A DNA stretch of 64,000 bases. Source: Rotaria sp. Silwood1. Lineage: Eukaryota > Rotifera > Eurotatoria > Philodinida > Philodinidae. Positions within the stretch are counted from its first letter, which is position 1, and each line of letters opens with the position of its first letter. Under the pieces are notes generated by a model, which had not been told where the DNA came from, made no database searches, and was given only the letters and a program-made list of their open reading frames with translations. A program made the translations under genes and the position numbers. This document shows, in pieces, positions 1 to 13,700 of this stretch. Location of the stretch: assembly GCA_905250075.1 (NCBI GenBank), contig CAJNOP010000001.1, positions 7,157,634-7,221,633 of the forward strand, in the 5' to 3' direction.

Positions 1-340
1 ATAAATGTCTTTATTGCACTCCTACGTTTCTTTTTATTTGTAGAGAAAAGAAAATGGAAGATATCTATGCAATAATTATAGGATGTCATTGCGCAGAACG
101 TTAACAGATGCAACATAATGAATATCCATTCTTTTCTGTCTATCAGCAGTAAAACTTCAACACCTGGAAAGGTTGTCCATAGTTTAATTTTTAAAGGTTA
201 AAACTTTCTTTTTTTTTTAAGAAGCTTTCTACAAAGAGGAAATATTAGTCATTAGTAAAAAATTTTGTACAAACGTACCTGATTTTTGATAAAAAAATAT
301 TTTCATTCCTTTAAAGTGTGCCCAATCTTTCACTCTTACA

Positions 341-1080
341 GATGATTATTATTATTCTAAATTCAACTTACCTAAATCATTCTTTGTCTGAAATATCAAA
401 ATGAACTTGTAAAAAAAACTTTCTGTGATAAATATTACTAAATTGTTGTACTTTTTAAAGGAGTATTTAAGAAAATTTTGAATTACAAATGTAATATTCA
501 TGTGTAACGTGAAATTAATAGTGTTGATAGAAAGAGAACAGCAAGTTGCATTTAGTTAATATTAAAACTACCATATATTATGGTTTTCCACAAATTTAAT
601 AATGTAGTATGTCATTTATGGATTTTCAAAACAATGCTAGAATCGTACTTGAAATACATAACACCCGAAGTTCAACAGAGAAAGCTCAATACATATTGCA
701 CTTAGAGCCAATTAGTTCGGGTCGAATGCACTAATATGCTAGACACACCACTTCAATTTTATAGCACTCAACATAATTTCGGTGGCATTCTCCATACGAA
801 GATGAATTTATCATAGTATTGAGATCATCAATTGAATAGTATGTAATTGAATTTTTCGGAAAACCATCATCTATGATAATCTTTATAGCTATTAAGTGCA
901 ATGTCATGTTCTCTTTCTATCGATACTATCAGTTTCGCTTTGCATATTAACTCTATATTAAGAATTCAAAATTTTCTTCAACATTCCTCGAAAGTTACAA
1001 GAGTTCAGTAATATTTATGAAAGAAAGTTCTTTACGCCTTCATTTTGACTTTTTATGTAGTTATTATAATATTCATCATC
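341..1080. repeat. Large imperfect palindrome, hairpin/MITE-like
   Basis: The left and right halves are diverged reverse complements. Matching blocks include TTGATAGAAAGAGAACA (near 525-541) against the reverse complement of TGTTCTCTTTCTATCGATA (near 907-925), ATGGTTTTCC (near 580) against GGAAAACCAT (near 860), and ATAAATATTACT plus GAAAATTTTGAATT (near 430-485) against their complements near 960-1020. The order of blocks is mirrored around about 710. There is no coding capacity. Ends are approximate and I could not define a target-site duplication. It is probably an old non-autonomous hairpin transposon. Confidence 0.6.
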
Positions 1081-2769
1081 GATTTTCTTAATTTAAAATG
1101 AATCTTGATTGTTAATAATTTATCTTTTTTTTTTGAAATATTTTAATAGAATATGGCAGTAACAATACAAATGTTCTGAACTTTATTCCATAAATTCAAA
1201 GCTTTAAATAAACCAAACTCCATTGAATTCCTGAAAGAATTAACAAGGTACGTTGCATGTCAAACTCTAATCAACCATAAAAAAGAAAGATCGAACATAT
1301 TTCATAGAAATGAAAGATTTCCTTTTGATAACACTATCCTATAATTATGGACAGGCGTTTCCTAGGGTTCTTTTTTGAGATGACAACAAATGTAGAAATG
1401 AAATAAAGACACTAATTTTGGTGTGAATAATTATATATATGCATAGCAATAGCACATTAGTATTCAAAACTCTTAGAAAAAAAGCATTCACATTTTGAAA
1501 CCTAATCGAATGGCTTCTTTAATTTTGGAGTACAGTGTAGATTCAAAAAAAAAACATCTTATGCAAGATTTATTAAAATATTTTTCTCTGAAAATTGTTA
1601 CTCTTTCATCTTAAATTCTCTAATTTTTTTTTGCTTTCTTCTCTTTAATATAAAAAGCATTGCATCATTTTAATAATTTCTTAATGACATGCTCTAATAA
1701 ATTACTGAAGATTGAAGATCTTCTCTTAAAGACAAAGTAAGCGCAGTGAGAGTTTTTTTTTTCGTAATAAAATTCATATGTAAGTCTCTCAATCCATTTC
1801 AGAAGATAAGCGAAAAAGTTCACACAAAAATCATGTTAATACAATCGCATATATAGATTATTTGTCTGTTTTTTTTTTCTATTGAAGTTCATTAACTTGT
1901 CATATAAAGAAACTAGATTCGTGCATATGGGTATCCTTATTAGAATAAACGAAAAAGAACAGGATATTCAAAAAGAAAATATCCTTATGTATTCTTCTAC
2001 TTGAGATGTGACACAATAGTATTTTCAAGAGAGCTCATAAACTTTCTACATAATGAAAAAATGTCTCATTTGATAATAAATATCCATTTTTGACATTAAA
2101 TTATTTGAAAGATTAAATATGTAAGAAGACTTTTCAGATAATGATTATTATTTTCTCTTGTTTCATTCATTTCATAATATAAAAATAATTTATTAAATAA
2201 ATAATTAGGTTCCTACAAGTAATCTAGTTATTAAGAACAGACATAAGTATGTATTCTATTCCGGATTTCTATGACCTAAAAAAACAATATTTTCTATTCC
2301 TATAGTAAACAATAAGAACAGATTTCCATATTTTTTTGTAGTAATTACTTGTTGAAATGTCAAATTACTCCATCATATAGATGAATACATATGTAACATA
2401 AGAGTTGTTCTCTTTTTTGCTTGGTATAGACGCCAATTGTAACTTTTTTTTTATTAAATTTTTTCTCGTATTATTATTAAAAAAGCCATCAGGTGAGATA
2501 TTTATTATTGATTTCAACAGAAATTTAATAAAAATATTTATATGTCAAAAAATTTATTTAGATGGTGTATATATATATTTTTTTTTATTAGAAACAAACA
2601 AAAACAAAATCAAAAAAGAATCACAAGTAAATAGACTATCTATTTTCATTAAACTTAATTAATAGAAAATAGAAAATAATCGAACTGTCATCATACTTTG
2701 CGTATTTTTCTTAGTAAACATATATATTTCTTATATATAATTGTTCTATACATATTCTATTTTATTCAG

Positions 2770-2905
2770 TTGTGAAAAAATAACGATGCATTTTAAACAA
2801 AGAAGCTCACAAAGAAAACTTTTTCTTTTGTTTTTTAATACTTATAACTGAAGATAATTAGTATTTATTTTCTGAAGTTTATTTTAAAATGCATCATTGT
2901 TACAT
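2770..2905. repeat. Small inverted repeat
   Basis: ATAACGATGCATTTTAAA near 2780 is mirrored by TTTAAAATGCATCATTGTTA near 2883-2902. The arms are about 20-25 nt around a roughly 90-nt AT-rich loop. It may be a remnant of a small hairpin element or chance in AT-rich DNA. Confidence 0.4.
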
Positions 2906-5900
2906 TTTCTGCGTTGCATTAGTTATTTTTATTCTTTTTGTTTTACTTGTATCGTGTCAATGATAAGTATTTTAATATTATTACGAAAATAATTTTTTCC
3001 ACAGTATTTATAGTATCTAGAGGATTACTTTGATTAAATCTCTCAAAAGCCACTCTGTATAATTCTTTCATCAGTAAAAGAAACAGTCTTGTTTTACTAG
3101 CAAGCATTTAACCTTAATGAAATTACCATAATAGATGAATATGTATATAATTGTTGACACTGGAGATATTAATTTCTTTATGATTAATTGTAAGCATATC
3201 GAAGGCCGAATCATAGACATCTATAGTACGTAGAAAATTTTTCTTGTCAAACAATGATTACAGGCAGAACAAACAATGTCAAAATGTCACTTTATATTTA
3301 GCGATATGATTGATGGTACCGAACTCTTCAAATAGTTACTTATAAATACGTTTCTCATAAAAAATTGAGTTAATTAAAGTTATATTTTATTATTGAAACT
3401 AAATTAGATGACAATGAAGTTAAATTAAAAAAGAATTAATTAACTTATTTAATCTAGATTTTTAACATCATCTATAGGTTTGCAAATTATTTCAATACTA
3501 AGAAAACCTCCTACACTGCCAATCGATTATCATATTTACTGCTTGACCTGATGCGTGCAAAGATAAAAATACAATAAAAACGCAAACAGGAAGCCGTTCA
3601 CTTAACAATATTGTTTGCTTTCAACTATAAGAAATCAAAATGAAAATACGCATAAACATACAAAGGACAGATTTTCATAATCTACTTAGTAATTTGTAGA
3701 AAAAGAAAAAGAATCCACACAGAAGAATTTTAAAATAATTCCAAAAGTCATCATCAGTTTGTGAACTCATAATTAATTTGTAAGTAAATAATATACACTA
3801 AGTAATTATATATAGTTGTTAAGGTTAGTAGTATTTATTGAAGTCTGTTTTAGGTTAGAATATATCTTAGCTGAGATGATTATGCGTTACCAATGATCAT
3901 AAAAAAAGATAGCTGAATATAGAATTATATGTTTTTTGCAACACTTGATTAAAGATCATATTGACTTGATGATTTTTAATATAAAAAAAACAATGTACAG
4001 CAATATTTGGATAGTAGACCTATTCGACAGTAAAACGTTGAAGATATTTATATAGTTCATCTAGGACACTTAATAAAACTCTGACATCAAATTGTAGGTT
4101 CTTAATAAAGTAATATTGCCATCGTTATATATATATATATGTATATGAACTTGTCAACTTGAGAGAGTAACGCTCGATCATCCTGCTATCATTACAAAAA
4201 GAAATGATGAAATAGTGCCGCAAGTCGAACCAATTATTTTTATTTATTTGATGCTTTTAGTTTATGACAATATTTTGATAGTTTACATGTTCTGAGGGCA
4301 TATACATATATATGAATACACATATATTTCGCACTTTGCCCCAAACAAATACACTATTGTTTGACTTTGAACAAGTGAAGAAGATTATTGAGCACTTATG
4401 TCATCTGTTCCTATCTTTCAGTTATTTTTTTTCCTTTCAACTAAAAGCTGTCATGCTATATCTTCTGATGCTATTATTATAATCAAGTGAATGAGTTCAT
4501 AATGAATAAACACAACTAAGCAATTAAATGATGCATCAAAATCCGAGTATTTTTATTAAAAAAAGAAATCTCAAGAGATTTGTCAAGCTTATTCTATAAA
4601 ACTATACTAATCTCAATCGTGTTTACATTTCTATTTTTTCTTCTTTACACATACTTATAGTTCAATAATGCACCAGTTAGTCTATTTATCCATAAAATCA
4701 TCGAAATAAAAGCTGTCAAATATTTCTTTTAAATTTAAAACAAAGGAAAAAACTAACATGTATTTTTGAATACAAAGTTAACACGAATATTTATTTTCTA
4801 ATCTAAAGATGTTTCGTAAAAAGAAAAGAAATACTTGTAGAACATAGTTTTTTTTTATATTTAAAAGATTTGTTGTTACTATTTGAGTTTCATTGGATTA
4901 TTATAGCCACAATTTATTCAATGAAATATCTTGACAAAGACAAAAGAAAACCCTTTTTTTCTCTTTTATCATGTAGTGAATGGAATATTTAGCACTTTTT
5001 TTTTTATTGATTGAAACAAAGATACTTTTAATGTTGGTTTTAAAAGTTTTCCATACATGTTTTTACATCTATCATTTTTGATTAATTAATTATCATCATT
5101 CATTTTCTATATTTTATTGTTTTCTGAAAAACTACTAATTCATTCATGTTTGCAATTTCTTATACTATTGTCATTTCTTAAACATATGTCACATATGAGT
5201 CCTTTTTTTCCTAAGATCCTCGTATGAATTATTTAAACTAAATTCAGTAGAATGTATCAAAGATTTGATGGTATTCATCCCAAGAGTAGTCTTACTTTCA
5301 GTTTTCAATATTTGTTTGTCGTACTAAAACTATCGCTTGATCGCAAAAATGCATGTTAAGATATCTTTAAGAATCTAAATTAGATATGTAGATTCTTTTC
5401 TTAGAAGATTTTGAGTTATCTATTATCGCAACAAATAAAAAAATTCAGTCTATTGTTGTATTATGAAGAGCTACACAATATAAATTTGTTGAAGGAAGAG
5501 GGAAATGGCATGATGAGACATTTTCTTCTTTTCCTCTCTGCGTTGTTTTTCTTCCTTTTCAGTTAGCTTCGTCTTTTGATTGTCATTAGTATGATTGTTT
5601 GAGAAAAGTCTTGCAAAGAGCCTAGGTAAGAATATCTCTTCTCTCATGTGAAACCTTTAGAATTGACAAAAAAATAAATAAATAGATGCTAAATTTTTCA
5701 TTCATTCTGAAAATAATATAACTTGACAAAAAAATTTAATATTTTAAAACAAGAAATATGTTGAGTAATTTTTATCTGAAGTTTATATTAGTTTGATAAG
5801 CAAGGATTCTTTTTTTAATGGAATTCTTGATAAAAAGATTAATATTCTAAAACGAACTCAACTAGAAAATGATGAGAGAAACCTAGAGAAGTAAAAAATT

Positions 5901-6539
5901 TCCTTTTTTGGTATGCACATAATCATTAAAAGAGTGATTAAGAAGAAGTTTTCGGAAAATCGAAGTTTCCTGCTCTTTAGTTTTCAGCAAAACAACATTT
6001 GAAATAAGTAAGAGAATATTTTATAAACATTCATTTTGTTTTATTCATTAATTCTTAAGGTTTTTTTTGTCTTCTTTTTTGTAATCAGAATATTGACATA
6101 TATATAGCAGAAAGCTAGATTTTATTAAATAGTAATAAAATTATTAAGAAAAACCTTTTCGTTTTTGAAAAATTCCTCTAATATTAAAAAATTATCAGAA
6201 AAAGGAAATGAAATTAACTATGTTTTGTAAGACCTCACACATTGAGAGCATCAGATAATAAACAGAAACAAGATACATAGACAAGAATATTTTCTGCGTG
6301 TTCTGAAAATTTAATAATTGAGTTGATGAACAAAACAATTACAATTTTATAGTTCTTTTACGACAGATTATGCAAGTCTCACGATATTTATATTGTGAAT
6401 GCAGACGAGTGCTTTAAATATTATAGATAAGTACTTGTGCATCTTTTGCTTAAATTCCATCACATTTTTAAATAGTTCAATATAAATAAAAAAAAAGATA
6501 AACTGAATATATTTTTATTTTCAATAGTAACAAACAGTA

Positions 6540-7954
6540 ATGTATGCTGATACTCAGTCAACATCACAGATGCCATTGCAATCGTTTTCAACAACAGATC
6601 AAGCATTATTAACATCGGACAATACAACAATATGTGCCGGTAAAGAAAGAAAATCTCCATTGAAAGATAAATTAAAAAAAATACATTTTAGATCAATTGG
6701 TTGGTGAATTACTAGAAGGCCTATCCGGTAGATTTATGTGGGGTGTTATACAATTGATTCTAATGTTTTTTGGAAATATTGGTAAGTTCAAATAAATATT
6801 ATATGACAATTTTCTATGAATCTCATTATATTAATAGGAAATATTCTTACACTAATAGTCTTAAATCGTCGTTTAATGCGAAAAGGAGGAGTAAATAATT
6901 TATTACAAGGTCTTGCTATAAGTGATATTGTTGCTCCAACTGTTGCTTGTATTCCACATATCATATATTATTATGGTCCAAAACATAACGGCAAACTAAT
7001 AAGTTTTGTAAATTCGTTTGTTTTACCTGTAGCAACTGGTGCTACATTTTGTTCGAATTGGATCGGTAAAATAAAAATTTATTATATTTTTTTTTATACA
7101 AATTCTTATGTGTTTTTTCTTTTATGAATTATTTTGTTTTAGTTGTAACAATAACTTGTTTTCGTTTAATGATTGTTGTGAAACCACTTTATTCACAAGT
7201 TTATTGTTCCAGTCGTAATGAAAGAAAAGCTTTAATAATAATATTTTTATTTAGTGTGTTATCAATCATACCATATTATTATTATCATCAAAATTTAGAT
7301 GCTCAAACTGTAATAAAAGTCGTATCAGCTATATTATCATTATTATGTCCATGGGTAATATGTGTTTTTCTCTGGATATCACTTATACGTTGTGTTAATC
7401 GTGAAATTGGTAAAAAAAAATCCCAAGAATTTATCTTACATTCAGAAATAATTGCTCAACGTTTAAAATCGAAATCTAAAATAACGAAAATGGTTTTAAT
7501 TATATGTTTTTTTAACATAATATGTCAATTACCCGTCCTTATATTAACTATATTTGGTCTTATTGATGTTAATCCGTGTGGACATCTACGTGCATTAGTT
7601 TATGTTTGTCTTCTTTTTGTATCAAATTTATTCTTAATTGTGAATCATTCAATTAATTTTTTTATTTATTCTTTAACCAATTGTAAATTTCGTTATACAT
7701 TACAAATTATGTGTCGTCATTGCTGTGTTTTTCATGATCATCTACATAGTCGAATAATGACTCAACGACAAATGATGGCATGTGATGATCAAAGAAAAAT
7801 GGCTGCTCCAAGAACAATAACACCAAAATATGAATGTAATTCATGTTCAAATTCAAAAAGTCGAGAAAGTCCACATCTAATGTTAACTATGCGTACAATA
7901 AATCCATCACGATTTAATATGAAACATGATCAATCAGAACGTATCGCTTTGTAA
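6540..7954 (+). CDS. Class A (rhodopsin-like) G-protein coupled receptor, orphan
   Basis: Four exons join in phase: 6540-6639, 6692-6781, 6838-7065 and 7143-7954, giving 409 residues. The product is a seven-helix plasma-membrane receptor. Helix 1 has GNILTLIVLNRRLMRK, helix 2 has GLAISDI (the D2.50 region), the helix-3 end reads TCFRLMIVVKPLY in place of a classical DRY, helix 6 keeps a proline (CQLPVLI), and helix 7 has NHSINFFIY in the NPxxY position, as in many invertebrate peptide receptors. The usual helix-3 and second-loop cysteines are not visible. The C-terminal tail is basic and Cys-rich. The start is the first ATG in frame upstream of helix 1; a short N-terminus rich in Ser/Thr fits. 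The ligand is unknown; a neuropeptide-type receptor is the best guess. Confidence 0.85.
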
Positions 7955-8750
7955 TGAACAATTGTTTTTCTTTTGTTTTGTCTGTTTCCAAGAAAGATTG
8001 ACAAATTTAAATAAATTTTGTGAAACTTTACCATTTTCTCAATGAAATATATCAAATATATATAGATGATGATCGAAAGAAAAATTATTTATCTAGAAAA
8101 CAAGATGTTTATCTGGAATAATCGGTTTTTATTTGTCTTCTCAAATTTTAATATTATATTTTAAAATAGCAAAAAAAGTCATATAAATGAATATCATTTT
8201 CTTCTATAATTAGATAGTATTCTTCAGTATGCTCTAAAACATCCATGATTTTTGCTGTCTTCCGCTATTTTAATTAGAAAGTATCCTTTTACAATAAGTA
8301 AAAAAAGTAAATTTACTGAATCCTAACATTTCAGCAGAATTTGATGTAAGTACGTTTTTAAATAGAAATCAAACATTTTTATAGTTTAATATCATTGATG
8401 AAAATCATTCGTCTAGACGTATTAACTATAAAATTACCAAGCTTCTGAAACAAGTATGACTGAAGTGGCATATACAATAATGGTTTAAAATGATTGAAAT
8501 AATATAACAAAACAGAAAAAAAAACAACTACGTGAATTCTAAATACTTCTCTATAGCCTTCTACAACAAAAGAATCATGTATTCAAATATATATGAAAAT
8601 GAAGAGTTAAATCATCATCTAATGTATTTAAGTAATAAAAAAACCCAAGGTAAAATAAATAGATCACCAAAAAACAGGAAAAGAAATTATGATTGTAGAC
8701 AAGATAATACTTCAAATAATCACATTTTTGATTAGTCTTTTTGGAATTTT
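7955..8750. other. Convergent intergenic spacer
   Basis: This lies between the 3' ends of the GPCR gene (+) and the SHMT gene (-). I see AT-rich sequence only and no convincing exon. The 67-codon frame at 8532-8735 is Asn/Lys-rich and has no recognisable feature. It probably holds both 3' UTRs. Confidence 0.5.
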
Positions 8751-10516
8751 TTAAATTTCATCATAACCAGGCATTGGATATTTTTCAGCAAATAATTCAA
8801 TGGAATGTTTTAAATTTTGTATATTTGTTAAATGTTCATTTCGTTTCATATTTTCTTTAAAATCTTTTAATGTTACTTGAGAAGATTTTTTATCATCCTT
8901 GGATTTATTTATTTCAACAGCTAATTTTATTGCTTGATCAATATAATTAGCAACTTCAATTATATCATTTTCACGAAAACCACGAGTTGTTAATGCAGGT
9001 GTACCTAGAAGAATAAATTAATATTTTTAGGTTACGTGCATATGTCTCTTGTCATTACCTAATCGAATGCCAGAAGGCTTAAGAGCAGATTTATCTCCTG
9101 GACATGTATTTTTATTAACAGCAATTGAAACAGATTCAAGTACTTTCTCTCCTTTTGCACCATCAAGTCCAAGAGGACGTAAATCAAGTAAAGCTAAGTG
9201 TGTATCAGTACCACCTAAAATAGAGAAGAAAAAAAAATGCAAAACAAAAAAAATCATTTGTTTTTTTGGTTTTATCAACTTTATACCTGCAACAAATGTA
9301 TATCCTTTTTCTTGAAGTGTTTTAACAAGTTGTTTAGCATTACTAATAACTTGTTTTGCATATAATTTAAAGTCATTTGAAGCAACTTCTTTTAAAGCAA
9401 CACCAATAGCTGCTATTGTATTATTATGTGGTCCACCTTGTAAACCAGGAAAAACAGCTTCATTTATTTTTCTTTCATAATCATATGTTTCAACTTGTTC
9501 TTCTTTTATTCCTTTTTTTGTTGTTTGTTTCTTTTTTATTCCACGTCGGAAAAAGATTAATGCAGCACGTGGTCCACGTAAACTTTTATGTGTTGTTGTT
9601 GTAACTATATCAGAATATTGAAATGGATTAGCAACAACATTAGCGGCAACAAGACCACTAACATGTGCCATATCAGCAACAAGTATAGCACCAATATCAT
9701 CACATATTGAACGAAATTTATCATATTCGAGATTACGTGAATAACATGATGTACCAGCAACAATTATTTTTGGGCGAAATAATTTTGAGGTTTTAGAAAG
9801 AGATTCATAATCTATGAGACCAGTTTTTGGATCAACTTTATATGGCATTGCTTCAAAAAAAGCGCTTGTAGATGAGATTTTTTTTGTTAATGTTGCATAA
9901 CCATGACTTAAATGACCACCATCAGGTAAATCTAAACCCATAAAACGTCCATGCGGTTCCAGAAGTGCAGTATAAACAGCAAAATTAGCTGGTACACCTG
10001 ATAATGCTTGTACATTAACACCCCATTCATTTGAATTCAAATCAAATGCTTCGAGTGCTCGTTTTTGTGTTAAAGTTTCAATTTCATCAATATATTCATT
10101 TCCTCCATAATATCGAACACCTGGATAACCCTAGAAGAAAAAAAGAATTATTTCATGTCTTTTTGTAAAGAAAAAAAAAAAGTTTATTGAATTCTGTAGT
10201 TACTTCAGAATATTTATTTGTTAAACAGGATCCAAGTGCTTGAAGAACACTACGCGATGTAAAATTTTCTGATGCAATCATTTCCAAACCACTTTTTTGT
10301 CTGTTTTTTTCTTTTTGTATTAATTCATACATTTCCGGATCAGTATCACGTAATAATTCTCGACCAGTCCATATTAACCGTCTACTATTTATTTGTTGAG
10401 CCTTAGAAAATAATGAATAAATAAATAAATAGTTATGTATTTTTTTCTTTTTTCTTTCAATATTTTCTTACTTGTTTAATATGATAAAACAATGATCTTT
10501 GAAACAAACTTTTCAT
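8751..10516 (-). CDS. SHMT: Serine hydroxymethyltransferase
   Basis: PLP enzyme that interconverts serine plus tetrahydrofolate with glycine plus 5,10-methylene-tetrahydrofolate. Five exons on the minus strand: 10472-10516, 10204-10401, 9287-10130, 9059-9214 and 8751-9004, in phase throughout, giving 498 residues, normal for the family. Landmarks are [26 protein letters not shown] near the N-terminus (substrate site), the PLP-lysine block [13 protein letters not shown] with the Schiff-base Lys at about residue 263, FPGLQGGPH, and TPALTTRGF near the C-terminus. The first exon encodes [15 protein letters not shown], a basic amphipathic leader that could be a mitochondrial presequence, so this may be the SHMT2-type form; a cytosolic isoform cannot be excluded. 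The protein ends PMPGYDEI. Confidence 0.96.
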
Positions 10517-10753
10517 CTTTATTTTATCGGAAAGATAAAATATATTTATAAGTAAAAGAAAAGAATGAAAATTAAAAAAAAAAAATTTTTCTTCTCTGAA
10601 ATTTTATTTTAGCAAATATCCATAGCCGTCAAATCAGACTAGTCACACATAAAGAAGAAGAAGAAGTAATAACAACAACAAAAATAGACAGAAAGAAAAA
10701 AATGAAATTTACATTGTGCAATAGGTCTCTTTTTTTTCTCATATATATATATA

Positions 10754-13700
10754 TCAAGAAGTACTGTTCGATAACGTTGTTTCAGTGTTGATTGATAACG
10801 ATGAAGCAGCTGTAGCTGTTTCAATAGATGATGCCTCAGATTTAACTTTTGGTGGTTCTCGTTGATCCCATCTAAAGAAAAAAAAACCAATTTATAAGTA
10901 CATTCTATTTTTGTATACGTATGATAAACATAATATGATTAAATGGAATGTTTTTTTTTTGCTATCAAAGAAGTAATTGATCTGCTTTAGACAATCAGGA
11001 AACATCAAACTTCGAATCCGATTTGTCTGAGAAGATAGCCGTATATAGTTTATAATGCGTTATAATTAGTATTTAGTTATCATTAGAGTAAATTGTAAAT
11101 ACATTAAAAACAAACAGACTTTTTCTTTTGAGTCATATTAAAGTTTAAATTTAGCTCTTCAAAGATAATAGATTACATAATATAGCTTATCTAGTACAAA
11201 CTCACTTCGATGATTGTGGATTAAGTTTACGCTGATTTTGTCGTTGTTCAGCATCATTATTTGTTATCTTTTTCTTTTTTCTTCGCTCATGTGAAGATGA
11301 AGAAGAAGATGATGATGACGCTGATGATGATGATGGTGATCTTGATATTGACGATGAATTTGATGATAAAGATGATGCTGATGAATGTCGATGACGTCGA
11401 TGACGATGACGACGATGGTTTCGACTATATTTTGATGATTTTGAACTTCAAATAATAAATAGAAAAAAAAAAAAACTCAAATTAATAAAATTCTATTTTA
11501 TGAAAAAAAGAAAAAAAAGATAAAAAAAACAAAGCTAACAAGATCCAACTTACGATACTTGTCTGTAAGAAAAGATGATAAGATGAATTTGTATGCCAGT
11601 CTTATACGATCAATCTAGAGTCTAGTGTATTACTAATTTTTTTTTAATACGGATATACTTAGGTATATATAGAGAAAATTTTCAATTATTGAAGATTTTG
11701 TTTTGAAATAAAATTAAATTATTACTTACTTTTTTGATTTTTTCGTGTGATGCCGATTTCGAGATTTTGAGGGTGTACGTGATCGTCTAAAATGAAAAAT
11801 ATGAAAGAAGAAAATAAAAAAAAAAAATAACAATTTACTTATGAGCTGATCGTCTATGTCGTCGATGATTACTTCTTGATCGTGACCGACGATGATATTT
11901 TGAATGACTACGAGATTTTGTTGGTGATCTGGAATGTTTTGAACGATGATGTTGATGTGGAGATGTTATTAATGATGATGATTGACGTTCAGTTTTAACA
12001 TTAAGTAATTTTTCAACAAGTATTGGATTTATATTTGAATTATTTGTTGATTCAGTTGAATTTATAGTTGATGGTAAATCATTTGTTTTAGTTTTTAATT
12101 GTTGTACAAGCATTTCAGCTTTTCGTTTACGTTCTTCTTGTTTATCACGTGCTATTTTATCGCGTACAAAACCACTAACACGATCACGACGTTGTTCTTG
12201 TTTACGCATTTTTTCAAGAAATTCAGGTGAAGGAGGACGAGGACCAATAAATTCATTATTATCATCTTGCTCATCTACACATTAAAAAGGTATATTATTA
12301 ACAATAGAGGCTGAAAAATTTAAAAGACTGCGATCAACATTATATCTTGCCTGTTATAGAACCTTCAAAATATCTTTGCAAATTTTCAAAATTTTTTTAG
12401 TCTTTGAAAAATCTTTTTTATTAAAAAATTATGGAAATAAATCGGACATAATAGAAGATCTGGAATCTTTTTTTCGGGATAAAGCTTGCACTACACTTAC
12501 ATGTTTTTATGGAGTGCGCTTCGAATTTCTTTAAGCTAGACAAGTATGATCTTTCGAGTGCAATTATCAATAATAATTAATAAAAAGATAGATTTTTTCG
12601 CTCGATCAAAAAACATTTCGAGGCGAACTCTAGAATAAACATTCCTACTATTCTATAAATACATCTCTTTCTTGAATGATTACACAATAGAACAGAAGAC
12701 GATACACATATCGAGTGAAAGTAATAGAAGTCAAGCGAAACAATCATTTACCATTCAAGTATTCTTGATCAATACTGACTAAGACGTACATTTGATAAAC
12801 AAAACTAACTCTAGTCTCCATTGTGAATTTCCATTTAAAAAAACCCGATATCGTACAACTTAAGTTTGTGAATAAATGCCAAAAAAGAAAGATATAAAAT
12901 AATTACTTTGTTGCATTGAATTTGAATCATCATCAGAATTAAATTCTCGACATGTAGGTGTTAATGATTCTTCTATATTTGTTTTTAATACTAATTTAAT
13001 ACCTTTTCCATGTACAAGTTGTTGTTCATCATTATTAACAGGACGTTGATTTTCTTCAGTTTTATTACGAAAAATATCTTGCTACAAAATTAAATAAAAA
13101 AATTATTGTTATTCAATTCCTTTCTTTTTGTTTCTTACCACACATAATTGTACTTTAAGTTGGTAATAATTATGATGTATATGATCACGTTCGAGAAATC
13201 CAAAACGTGGATCATTCTTTGTTCGAATTGATTGTTCAAATGCTGAACCATTACGTGCGACATATTCAGCTAATTTATCTATTATTGGTTTAACATCTGG
13301 AGGTGGTGGAATTACATTTGTTGATGAAGATGATTCGGATTTAGGTCTAACAAAAAATATATATACATATTTTACATAAAAAGTCTTATTAATTTATTGT
13401 AAAAAAAAGTTAGTAGAGAGAGAGAGAGAGAAAGCTTGTTAATGCAGTCCCTTGCGGCCTGAAAAGTGGAACTATCATGTGTTTTTTTAGTTTCATTATA
13501 CTAATACAAAATATGTCAAGTGAAAATCTCTAGTACACTTTAATTGTTTTCCAATGATGATCGATCAATAGAAAAGCAGACTCTTATATATTTCTGCATT
13601 TCGAGCTCTTTTTCCGTTTTGTTTGTTTCCTTTGTTGCTTTACATTTTCTAACTATATCGGCAACAAGTCTTAATGTACCGTTATATATCTCAATAAGCC

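Larger units (their letters stand above)
1..6539. other. Gene-poor AT-rich region
   Basis: I find no convincing coding exon on either strand in this 6.5 kb. The few open frames (for example 2405-2662) are low-complexity runs of Phe, Ile and Lys with no domain signature. The stretch contains the large imperfect palindrome at about 341-1080, a smaller one at about 2770-2905, and short TA runs (near 4126-4146). The last few hundred bases presumably hold the promoter of the downstream GPCR gene, but I cannot point to a specific element. Confidence 0.6.

Noticed and set aside
2405-2662. 85-codon frame in the gene-poor left end
   Set aside because: Made of Phe, Ile, Lys and Asn runs expected from AT-rich DNA; no domain or start context.
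9049-9604. Plus-strand open frames at 9049-9315 and 9416-9604
   Set aside because: Antisense shadows of SHMT exons; the minus-strand reading has clear family motifs.
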